A stretch of 64,000 nt of DNA from Nitrospirota bacterium (GTDB lineage: Bacteria; Nitrospirota; Nitrospiria; Nitrospirales; Nitrospiraceae): assembly GCA_030645475.1 (NCBI GenBank), contig JAUSMA010000069.1:124001-188000 (forward strand). Reading direction: 5' to 3'. The position numbers and the translations under genes are program-made. The notes beneath the pieces are model-generated. The model was not told the DNA's origin. It did not search any database and worked only from the letters and a program-made list of their open reading frames with translations. Each line of letters begins with the position of its first letter. The stretch's first letter is position 1. Positions 41,784 through 49,110 of this stretch are shown here, in pieces.

Positions 41784-44067
41784 TCGCCCGTCGCTGATAC
41801 GTCCGCTCCAGTTCCTTGACCGTGGTCCGTACCGCGTCGAGTCCCACTTCCCGTTCCAGCGATTTCACAAGTATTTGCCATCGATACCGTCCACGGAGTT
41901 TCGCCACCGCAGAGGGAACTGGCCCCAGCACTGTGAGACGGTCTGGACGGCTAATCGGTTGAGCTTCTGAGGGGGCCTTGGCCGCGGTTGTCAGTTTCAC
42001 TAAGGAGGGTGACGCGCAGGCGGTGAGTCGGGTCACCCATGTTGTGGCCGCGTCGCGCACCATGCTCTCATCGGTTCCCGATACGAGGAGGGCAATGAGA
42101 TGCACGGCCGGCGGATATCCCAATGCAGTCCGATGGGACAGCTCCTCCGATACAAACACGGGTTCGTCATTCTGGACCACAGCCTGAATTGCATGATGAG
42201 AGGAGAGGGCGGTCTGTACAATAACCTGGCCGCCGGCCTCGGCCGAGGCGGCGAGGCTGACCGCATCGAGGAGTGTATGGTAGGTGCGCTCGGCGGATCG
42301 GAAATCCGGCACACTGAGTCCTGCGTCTGCCTGCACAATTCCCACGAGGCCCATGGTTGGGAGAGGTCCGCGCCGGAGCAGCAATTGTGTTCCGACGATA
42401 ATATCCCATTCTCCTTGTTGGACCCTCCGCCACAGGGTCTCGGCTTGAGCCGGTTTTTTCATGGTATCTCCGTCGAGCCGAAGCACGGTCGCGCGGGGAA
42501 ATAGTCGTTTCGCATCCTCTTCCACCCGTTCCGTGCCCTCCCCGATCGACTGCATACGAGGGCCGGAACAGGTGCCGCAGGTTTCGGGGATGGGTGCTAC
42601 GGCTCCGCAGTAGGAGCAGTGAAGGCGGCCTGCCTGCCGGGAATACATTAGTGCGACACGACAGGTAGGACAGCGGGGAACCTGGCCGCAGTCACGACAG
42701 ACGAGGGCGCCGGCATAACCCTTCCGGTTCAGAAATAGTAGAACGCCGGCTTTGCGACCGATGGTCTGCTCGATCGCTCGAATGAGCGGCTGGCTCAGCA
42801 CTGTGCCGTATCCGTGATTGCGTAAATCAACGATCTGTACGTTCGGTCTCGCATCAGGCGGTAGAAGCTTGCGAATCGCGATGCCGCGTTGTTCCACTGC
42901 TGCTCTGGTCTCAAGGCTGGGATGGGCAGAGCTCAGGACCAATAAGGCCTGCTCAGTCTGTGCTCTCAGCCAGGCCACGTCCCGTGCATGATAATGTGGC
43001 TCCTGTTCCTCTTTAAATGCCGCATCCTCTTCTCCCTCGACCCAGATCGCTCCGATGGCGGTCAATGGGAGAAAGATGGCTGAACGGGTTCCCACGATGA
43101 CTCGAGCGACCTTCCGCTGAATCTGGTCCCACAGCGCGGCTTTGGCTTGGTCTGAAAGACCACTATGGACACAGATCGGGGAGATTCCCTTCCCGTCATC
43201 ACGAATCAAGCTTGTAATCCATTGGGCCCGTTCTGCTTCGCCCACAAGGATGAGGACCGTCTGTCCGCGGTCGACTACGAGGCGAACGGTTTGCTGCAGT
43301 AAGCTTGATCGATCGGCCCAGGGCGCCTGGACCAGAACCCGAGAAGATTCTTGGCTTTTCAGCGCTTGCAACAGCGGCGCGGCCCAAGGCATGACCTGGT
43401 CAGGGAGCAGTGGCCTGGTGATGGTAAAAGAGGGTTGCCCTGCCTGCAGGGAAAGCTTGGTGAGAGGTGCCGCCGAAGCAGATGGCAGACCTTGGCTCTT
43501 CACCACCCATCCGCGAGCCGTGAAATCTTCTAAGAGATCAGCCGTCACAGGATTGCGGGACGGCCGCCGAAGTGCGAAGGGTTGTTTCCCCAACTTCGTG
43601 AGCAATGCCCGTGCCTTTGCCGAGCAGGGTTCGCGGGCCACACGAGCAGCCTTCCCTCGCTCAGTTAGTTCGTAGTAGCTGATTTTCGCTTGGGGTTTGG
43701 GCGCCGGTGGCAGCACCAATCTCAGGCATTGTCCCCATGGCGCGACATATCGTTCGGCTACCTGCCGCGAGAGTTCAAATAGGTTCGAGGATACATCTGT
43801 TGCTGCTCCCGCCGGGAGCAACGAGTGAATGTCCTTGAGGCGTGACTGATCGAGATTATAGGGCAGAACAGGGAAGAGGGCGATCACCGCCCCTTGGAGG
43901 GTCGAGTGTCCGAAGGGTACAAGTACGAGATGCCCAACGCGCAATGTAGGACGGAGTGATAATGGCACGCGGTAGGTGAACGGACCAGCCAGATGCCGAG
44001 GCACAATAACATCTGCGAAAATGGCCTCAGGCCCTATGGGTGCAGGGGGTGCCTCTGTTGAAATCAT
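41743..44067 (-). CDS. priA: Primosomal protein N' (PriA) with degenerate helicase motifs
   Basis: 774 residues. The N-terminal DNA-binding domain (AIFADVIVPRHLAGPFTYRV) and the zinc-binding region (CRDCGQVPRCPTC, HCSYCGAVAP, CGTCSG) are intact and identify PriA. The helicase core is not intact. Walker A, normally GVTGSGKTEVY, reads QAPWADRSSLLQ. The DEEH box reads EGEED. GSATP reads SSAHP. GTQML-KGHDFP reads GTQLLLRRGPLP. The arginine-finger motif QVAGRAGR reads DAVSLAAS. ATP hydrolysis is therefore unlikely, and the protein may act only as a structural restart factor. The start at 44067 is predicted to be leaderless; a GTG at 44085 is possible. Confidence 0.93.
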   Translation of the reverse strand: MISTEAPPAPIGPEAIFADVIVPRHLAGPFTYRVPLSLRPTLRVGHLVLVPFGHSTLQGAVIALFPVLPYNLDQSRLKDIHSLLPAGAATDVSSNLFELSRQVAERYVAPWGQCLRLVLPPAPKPQAKISYYELTERGKAARVAREPCSAKARALLTKLGKQPFALRRPSRNPVTADLLEDFTARGWVVKSQGLPSASAAPLTKLSLQAGQPSFTITRPLLPDQVMPWAAPLLQALKSQESSRVLVQAPWADRSSLLQQTVRLVVDRGQTVLILVGEAERAQWITSLIRDDGKGISPICVHSGLSDQAKAALWDQIQRKVARVIVGTRSAIFLPLTAIGAIWVEGEEDAAFKEEQEPHYHARDVAWLRAQTEQALLVLSSAHPSLETRAAVEQRGIAIRKLLPPDARPNVQIVDLRNHGYGTVLSQPLIRAIEQTIGRKAGVLLFLNRKGYAGALVCRDCGQVPRCPTCRVALMYSRQAGRLHCSYCGAVAPIPETCGTCSGPRMQSIGEGTERVEEDAKRLFPRATVLRLDGDTMKKPAQAETLWRRVQQGEWDIIVGTQLLLRRGPLPTMGLVGIVQADAGLSVPDFRSAERTYHTLLDAVSLAASAEAGGQVIVQTALSSHHAIQAVVQNDEPVFVSEELSHRTALGYPPAVHLIALLVSGTDESMVRDAATTWVTRLTACASPSLVKLTTAAKAPSEAQPISRPDRLTVLGPVPSAVAKLRGRYRWQILVKSLEREVGLDAVRTTVKELERTYQRRAIKFDVDVDPIEMS

Positions 44068-44072
44068 GCGGC

Positions 44073-44102
44073 ATTGTAGCAGCACAGGAAAAGTGGGAAC
44101 AA
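44073..44102 (-). promoter_or_regulatory. Predicted promoter giving a leaderless priA mRNA
   Basis: On the minus strand, TTGTTC and TACAAT (as TGCTACAAT, an extended -10) are separated by 18 bases. Five bases lie between the -10 element and the ATG at 44067. No Shine-Dalgarno sequence is present. Confidence 0.55.
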
Positions 44103-44133
44103 CGAGAGAGACGGCAAGGTGGGGGGGATGCAG

Positions 44134-44165
44134 GAGAGGGTTGACGATTTAACGTCAACCCTCTC
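44134..44165. terminator. Perfect 13-bp hairpin between the OmpA-domain gene and priA
   Basis: GAGAGGGTTGACG, six bases, CGTCAACCCTCTC. It lies just after the stop of the minus-strand OmpA-domain gene. No T run follows on the minus strand, so it may be a terminator of weak type or an operator for priA, whose promoter is 30 bases away. Confidence 0.55.
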
Positions 44166-44181
44166 GTATCTTTCTGCGAAC

Positions 44182-45711
44182 CTATTGTCGTGGCGTAGCC
44201 GGAGCGGCAGGGGTCTGATCTGCATTCCCCTGATCAGCCGATGCCGGAATGGTTTCCATTGCAGGGTCTGCAGGGATAGATGAGGGGGTTGCCAGAGACG
44301 GATCTGTTGACGCCGCTGGAATCGTGGAATCCATTGGAGAGATCGGAGTTCCGTCTTCTGCTGAACTGAGGCGGGACATGTTGTAGCCGTTCTCACCAGT
44401 TTCGAGGGGCTTTGTCGATGCTGCAGACTGGCCTTTCACTGAATCGGGTAAATAGAGCACGATGTCCACGCGGCGGTTTTTCTGCCGGCCCGGTTCTGTG
44501 GCATTGCTGGCCAGCGGCTTGGTATCGCCATAGCCGACTGAGGACAGTTTTGCTGAATCGATGCCACCCTTTTCGGCCAAGTAGCGAAGGACGATACCGG
44601 CTCGAGCTTTCGACAGGTCCCAATTCGTCTGGTACAGCGACTTGAGCGAGGGACCGATTTCCCGGTTATCTGCATGGCCTTCGATGCGAATCTGCCGATC
44701 GCCGGCGGTGGTTTTAAGATAGGCAATCAGCTCATCGAGCACCTGATAACCCTCGGACTTGATCGTGGCTTCGCCCGATTCAAACCGAAGTTGCTTCATG
44801 AGATCGCCAAGGCTGATTCTGGTTTCTTTGGCAACATTCTGGACTTGGAACCTGCTTGGAGAAGGAGCGGCAGCAGGGGAAGTACCCAGAGACTGCTGGG
44901 ACGATTGGGAGATTGGCATGATCTCAGGCGCACGGACTTTTACGCGGAAGCGATCGCCCTTGAGAACGCGGGAAATCGATTTCGTGATCAACGCCGTGGA
45001 AGTTCGGTCCTCCATGGATAGGATTTTCAATTCGCCCACGACCCGTTGAGGAAGGCTCCCTCCTGACCGCACGATGTCCATGCGATCCCCAGCTCTGATC
45101 CCGTCTTCCCGTCCTCGATCCAGATAGACGACATTTCTTTGTGCCACCATGTTCATGATGCCCATGTTGGACTGGAATTCTACAATCCGTCCATCCACAT
45201 CACCGCCGGAAGGCTGATCAGCGGTCGCTCCCTCCTCAGTCGGAAGCACAAACTTCATCACGGGGTCGCCAGGCGATACTGGTGCATAGGCGCGGACGAT
45301 CTCAACCGTGGTCAGGCTCTTGTCAACTTGGCTCACCTGAACCACCGCGAGTCGATTGACCAAATAGCCCAAGTATTGACCGGTGATGGGATGGAATACT
45401 TTGTATGCTCGCCTATAAATCGTGAAAAGATCTCCGGGCGCGACATCGCCGGGATTCTTTAGTCGGAGGTAGAGGACGTCCCGGCTTCCTAAGATCATGT
45501 GATCTCCGGTTGTCTGATTGTCGCCGGTGATCACGTTCACGAACCCATCTTGGGGAGTCGATCGCTGAATGGATCCAGAGGAATAGGCTAAGGCCTGTTC
45601 CCCGAATCGAATTGAACTTAAATCGTCAGCTGCCCAGGCCAAAGAAGGGAGTGGCGTGGCCAGGGTCAAAACCATGAGAGAAACGGCACATTTAATTGAA
45701 TAGTGTGTCAT
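44182..45711 (-). CDS. OmpA-domain envelope protein with FlgT/LysM-like N-terminal region
   Basis: 509 residues. A signal peptide (TLATPLPSLAWAADD) is followed by two beta-rich units with the ends APGDLFTIYRR and SPGDPVMKF, and then RAGDRMDIVRSGG. This pattern resembles FlgT C-terminal or LysM-associated folds in secreted proteins. The OmpA/MotB domain (about residues 305-420) has IRIEGHADNREIG, DLSKARAGIVLRYLA and GRQKNRRVDI and should bind peptidoglycan. A low-complexity Pro/Ala/Ser tail of about 80 residues ends the protein. It is the second OmpA-domain protein of the window and does not share the coiled coil of the first. Confidence 0.88.
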   Translation of the reverse strand: MTHYSIKCAVSLMVLTLATPLPSLAWAADDLSSIRFGEQALAYSSGSIQRSTPQDGFVNVITGDNQTTGDHMILGSRDVLYLRLKNPGDVAPGDLFTIYRRAYKVFHPITGQYLGYLVNRLAVVQVSQVDKSLTTVEIVRAYAPVSPGDPVMKFVLPTEEGATADQPSGGDVDGRIVEFQSNMGIMNMVAQRNVVYLDRGREDGIRAGDRMDIVRSGGSLPQRVVGELKILSMEDRTSTALITKSISRVLKGDRFRVKVRAPEIMPISQSSQQSLGTSPAAAPSPSRFQVQNVAKETRISLGDLMKQLRFESGEATIKSEGYQVLDELIAYLKTTAGDRQIRIEGHADNREIGPSLKSLYQTNWDLSKARAGIVLRYLAEKGGIDSAKLSSVGYGDTKPLASNATEPGRQKNRRVDIVLYLPDSVKGQSAASTKPLETGENGYNMSRLSSAEDGTPISPMDSTIPAASTDPSLATPSSIPADPAMETIPASADQGNADQTPAAPATPRQ

Positions 45712-45867
45712 GGTGGTTGTCCTTCATGTAAGGCAAGTACTGCTGTCAGAACCATAGCAAATAGTCCTGTATTGTCAAGAATATTGAGGCCTTGCCTCGT
45801 TGACCCGCCAATTCACTCGATGTTAAGGTGATTTGCAGATAGTGATTCTCACTCAGGGGGAACATGC

Positions 45868-46077
45868 ATGGTGCCTGAACTGCCTCCTGCCCACGACGCT
45901 CAACCTCAAGGTCGTCCTCGCATCGAAACCCAGATTCACCGACGCAAGAAAGCCAAGGCTTTCTCGGCTCTGGAACCAGAATGGGATCAAGTCGATCAGG
46001 TGCCACCATCTCACCTGCGCATGCCATCCGATCACATGGCTCCTACTCCGCCTAATAAAGCGAAGAACCCTTCATAA
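45868..46077 (+). CDS. Small hypothetical protein, 69 aa
   Basis: An open frame in the 618-base gap before nuoA. It starts ATG with AGGGGGA six bases upstream. The product is basic, then Pro-rich (IETQIHRRKKAKAFSALEPE), ending NKAKNPS. I do not recognise it, and the length is short, so the call rests on the ribosome site and non-random composition. An overlapping longer frame starting at 45833 is less convincing. Either way it precedes the nuo operon without obvious functional link. Confidence 0.4.
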   Translation: MVPELPPAHDAQPQGRPRIETQIHRRKKAKAFSALEPEWDQVDQVPPSHLRMPSDHMAPTPPNKAKNPS

Positions 46078-46257
46078 ATCAGCTACTTCAGTCGGACTAA
46101 CGTTCGTGAGTCTGTCAGAGTCTTTAGTTGGGGATAGCCCCGCCTGCCGACCGTCTCAGCTGTCTCCACTTGGTTTCTTCTTGAGTCAGCGACAGTGAGC
46201 GTTGCCACACAATAGAACCTAGGACTTTCGGGACGAGACCGTAGGTCCTTTGGACGC

Positions 46258-46287
46258 TTGCTATCACGGCAATCCAGGGTCTAAGAT
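46258..46287 (+). promoter_or_regulatory. Candidate promoter of the nuo operon
   Basis: TTGCTA and TAAGAT are separated by 18 bases, 42 bases before the nuoA ATG. The match is modest. The rest of the 46078-46257 spacer shows no other clear signal. Confidence 0.3.
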
Positions 46288-46329
46288 CCCGCTCTCTTTT
46301 GTATCTCAAGGTGTTGAAAGGTCAGCCCT

Positions 46330-46713
46330 ATGAGCGGTTTTGAGTTGCTTCTTGAGTACCTGACCCGATACTTCCCGATTCTGCTGTTCACTTTCGTGGC
46401 GCTGGCGTTTGGCGTGGTGACGCTGATCCTCAGTTATCTTGTCCAACCGAAGTATCCAGAATCTGAGAAGCTCTCTACCTATGAGTGCGGATCGGAGCCG
46501 TTTTCCGATGCTCGGATGCCGTTTCCGGTTCGGTACTACATCTTCGCGATGCTCTTCGTGATCTTCGATATCGAAGTCATCTTTCTCTACCCGTGGGCGG
46601 TAGTCTTCACCAAAATAGGGTTGATCGGGTTGATTGAAATGCTGGTCTTCATCGGGCTGTTCTTGGTGGCCTATGTCTATGCTTGGCGTAAGGGAGCCCT
46701 GGAATGGGATTAA
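46330..46713 (+). CDS. nuoA: NADH-quinone oxidoreductase subunit A
   Basis: 127 residues with three membrane helices. The conserved loop [20 protein letters not shown] and the acidic segment [13 protein letters not shown] identify NuoA. It contributes to the quinone-site end of the complex I membrane arm. It is the first gene of the operon. Its end overlaps nuoB by 10 bases. No missing family residue was noticed. Confidence 0.97.
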   Translation: MSGFELLLEYLTRYFPILLFTFVALAFGVVTLILSYLVQPKYPESEKLSTYECGSEPFSDARMPFPVRYYIFAMLFVIFDIEVIFLYPWAVVFTKIGLIGLIEMLVFIGLFLVAYVYAWRKGALEWD

Positions 46714-47231
46714 TTCAAATCGGTCGTCACGATAAAGACGGCACCCCAGACGTCGTGACCACAACGGTCGAAAAAGCGGTGAATTGGGCCCGTAAAGGAT
46801 CGCTCTGGCCTATGACGTTTGGTCTGGCCTGCTGCGCGATCGAAATGATCGCTGCGGTGTCGTCACGGTACGATATGGACCGTTATGGGGCTGGCGTCTT
46901 CCGGGCCTCACCTCGGCAGTCAGATCTCATGATCGTCGCCGGTACCGTTTGCCGACGGATGGCGCCGGTCATCCGGAAAATTTACGACCAGATGCCAGAA
47001 CCAAAATATGTCATTGCGATGGGATCCTGTGCCACGTCAGGAAACATTTACGACAGTTATAGCGTCGTCCAGGGCGTCGATCGTTTTGTGCCGGTGGATA
47101 TCTACGTGCCTGGTTGCCCTCCAACCCCGGAGGCACTCTTTGACGGCATCCTTAAGTTACAAGAACGGATTATGCTGAAACGTGTATTCCTGACACAGCC
47201 GGATCAGGTCAAGCCAGGCCTTAAAATTTAG
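46704..47231 (+). CDS. nuoB: NADH-quinone oxidoreductase subunit B
   Basis: 175 residues. The four cysteine ligands of cluster N2 are all present: [16 protein letters not shown] and VPGCPP. N2 is the terminal Fe-S cluster that reduces quinone. The gene overlaps nuoA by 10 bases and has no strong ribosome site of its own. It is followed by nuoC after 16 bases. Confidence 0.98.
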   Translation: MGLIQIGRHDKDGTPDVVTTTVEKAVNWARKGSLWPMTFGLACCAIEMIAAVSSRYDMDRYGAGVFRASPRQSDLMIVAGTVCRRMAPVIRKIYDQMPEPKYVIAMGSCATSGNIYDSYSVVQGVDRFVPVDIYVPGCPPTPEALFDGILKLQERIMLKRVFLTQPDQVKPGLKI

Positions 47232-47247
47232 AGACAGGTCTCGATCA

Positions 47248-47751
47248 ATGTCATTGCAGCAATTGGCCAGCCAACTTCAAGATACCTTCCCCGTCGGCTT
47301 GGTGAAAGCCGTTGAGTGGCGAGGCGACCTTGCGGTGACCGTCACGCGGGACCGCCTCCATGAGGTCGCACAGTATCTTCACGACGATCCGGCCATGGAT
47401 TTCGATTACATCGTGCACGTGAGTTCGGTCGATTGGCCTGATGACGAAGAGCGATTTGAAGTTGTGTACGAGTTCTACTCGATCAAAAAGCGTCAGCGCA
47501 TTCGGCTCAAGACTCGAGTGCCTGAATCGGATTGCATCGTCGATTCTTTGACGGATCTCTGGAAAGGCGCGGATTTCATGGAACGTGAAGTCTACGACAT
47601 GATGGGCATTCGCTTCCGGCATCATCCGGATCTCCGCCGGATCCTCATGCCCGACGATTACACCGAAGGGTATCCGTTACGAAAAGATTTTCCGCTTCGT
47701 GGGAAGGGCTGGCGTGACACGTTTGAGTTCTTGGACGAAACGGCCCGGTAG
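47248..47751 (+). CDS. nuoC: NADH-quinone oxidoreductase subunit C
   Basis: 167 residues, unfused to NuoD. The conserved C-terminal motif EREVYDMMGIRFRHHPDLRR (as ERE-x-YDMxG) with ILMPDDYTEGYPLRKDFP is intact. NuoC is a peripheral-arm subunit that contacts NuoD and NuoI. The stop is 8 bases before nuoD. Confidence 0.97.
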   Translation: MSLQQLASQLQDTFPVGLVKAVEWRGDLAVTVTRDRLHEVAQYLHDDPAMDFDYIVHVSSVDWPDDEERFEVVYEFYSIKKRQRIRLKTRVPESDCIVDSLTDLWKGADFMEREVYDMMGIRFRHHPDLRRILMPDDYTEGYPLRKDFPLRGKGWRDTFEFLDETAR

Positions 47752-47759
47752 GACAGACG

Positions 47760-49004
47760 ATGGCTTTTGAAGATCAACGAACAACCGTTTACAAGGTCGA
47801 CCCGGCCCATCCAGAGAGCGAGACCCTCCCGACCCTGCGCACGGAGGAGCTCCTGCTCAATATGGGTCCTCAGCACCCCGCGACCCATGGAGTGCTGAAA
47901 GTGATCCTCGAGTTGGAGGGCGAACGCCTCGTGAAGTCTACTCCGGTGTTGGGGTTTCTGCACCGCGGAGTGGAAAAGCTCGCGGAAGACGGCACCTATC
48001 ATCAATTTATTCCCCACACCGACCGGCTCGACTACGTCTGCGCGATGTACAACAATTTTGCCTACTGCCGCGCGGTCGAAAAACTCATGAACATCACCGT
48101 GCCGGATCGCGCAGAGTATCTGCGCACGATCGTGGCGGAGGTTCAACGTATCATCGGCCATCAGTTCTGGCTCGGGACGCAGGCGCTCGACATCGGGGCC
48201 ATGACCGTCTTTTTCTATTGTTTCCGGGACCGGGAAATTCTGTTGGATTGGTTCGATGAACTCTGCGGCGCGCGTCTGACGACCAGCTGGTACCGCATCG
48301 GCGGTGTTGAGCGGGATCTCACGTCGTCGCTGCTCGATAAGCTGAAGCAGTTCCTGGATTATTTTCCGCCAAAAATCGATGAGTACGTGATCTTCCTAGA
48401 GACGAATCGGATTTGGGTTGCGCGGACGAAGGGTGTGGCGGTTATTTCGGCGGAAGACGCTGTCAGCTTCGGCCTCAGCGGGCCGACGCTCCGCGCCTCG
48501 GGCGTCGACTACGACCTTCGTAAGGCCGAGCCCTATTCGGCTTATCCGAAGTGTGAGTTCAGCGTGCCGCTTGGCAAGAACGGCGACACCTACGATCGAT
48601 ACTGGATTCGTGTCCAGGAACTCTATGAAAGCGTAAAAATCATTCGGCAATGTCTGGAGCAAATGCAGGACGGTCCTATTATGGCCGATGTGCCCAGCGT
48701 CACGTTGCCGCCGAAACAGCGAGTCTTCACGAATCTGGAATCCATGATCCAGCAATTCAAGCTCTTCTCGCAGGGCTTCGACGCCCCTGCGGGAGAGATT
48801 TACTGCGGCACCGAAGCGCACAAGGGCGAATTGGGTTTCTATATTGTCAGCACGGGCGGTGGAAAGCCCTACCGCTTGAAGATTCGCGCCCCTTCGTTTA
48901 TTCACATGGGCGCATTCGACCATATGTCCAGAGGTTATATGATCGCCGACGCGATCACGCTCTTCGGGAGCTACGACATAGTGATGGGTGAGTGCGACCG
49001 GTAG
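47760..49004 (+). CDS. nuoD: NADH-quinone oxidoreductase subunit D
   Basis: 414 residues, full length. The start contains NMGPQHPATHGVLKVILELE, with the conserved His that helps form the quinone pocket. FLHRGVEKLAEDGTYHQ and the C-terminal SFIHMGAFDHMSRGYMIAD are typical. The evolutionary relation is to the large subunit of [NiFe] hydrogenases, but the Ni-binding cysteines are absent as in all NuoD. The next gene is nuoG, after a 106-base spacer that holds a palindromic repeat. Confidence 0.98.
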   Translation: MAFEDQRTTVYKVDPAHPESETLPTLRTEELLLNMGPQHPATHGVLKVILELEGERLVKSTPVLGFLHRGVEKLAEDGTYHQFIPHTDRLDYVCAMYNNFAYCRAVEKLMNITVPDRAEYLRTIVAEVQRIIGHQFWLGTQALDIGAMTVFFYCFRDREILLDWFDELCGARLTTSWYRIGGVERDLTSSLLDKLKQFLDYFPPKIDEYVIFLETNRIWVARTKGVAVISAEDAVSFGLSGPTLRASGVDYDLRKAEPYSAYPKCEFSVPLGKNGDTYDRYWIRVQELYESVKIIRQCLEQMQDGPIMADVPSVTLPPKQRVFTNLESMIQQFKLFSQGFDAPAGEIYCGTEAHKGELGFYIVSTGGGKPYRLKIRAPSFIHMGAFDHMSRGYMIADAITLFGSYDIVMGECDR

Positions 49005-49012
49005 ACAATGAT

Positions 49013-49093
49013 GAGCGATGAACGATGAACGTTGAATGTAACCAAGAACTAACAGCTCATGTGTCCTTGTTCATCGTTCTGCATTCATCGCTC
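49013..49093. repeat. Palindromic repeat between nuoD and nuoG
   Basis: GAGCGATGAA (49013-49022) is matched by TTCATCGCTC (49084-49093). The arms also contain ATGAACG words and their complement. It lies where nuoE and nuoF stand in the standard operon. It shares the ATGAACG/AACGATGA words with the repeat at 3320-3404. Confidence 0.75.
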
Positions 49094-49110
49094 AGCGGTG
49101 GAGTTGAAGC

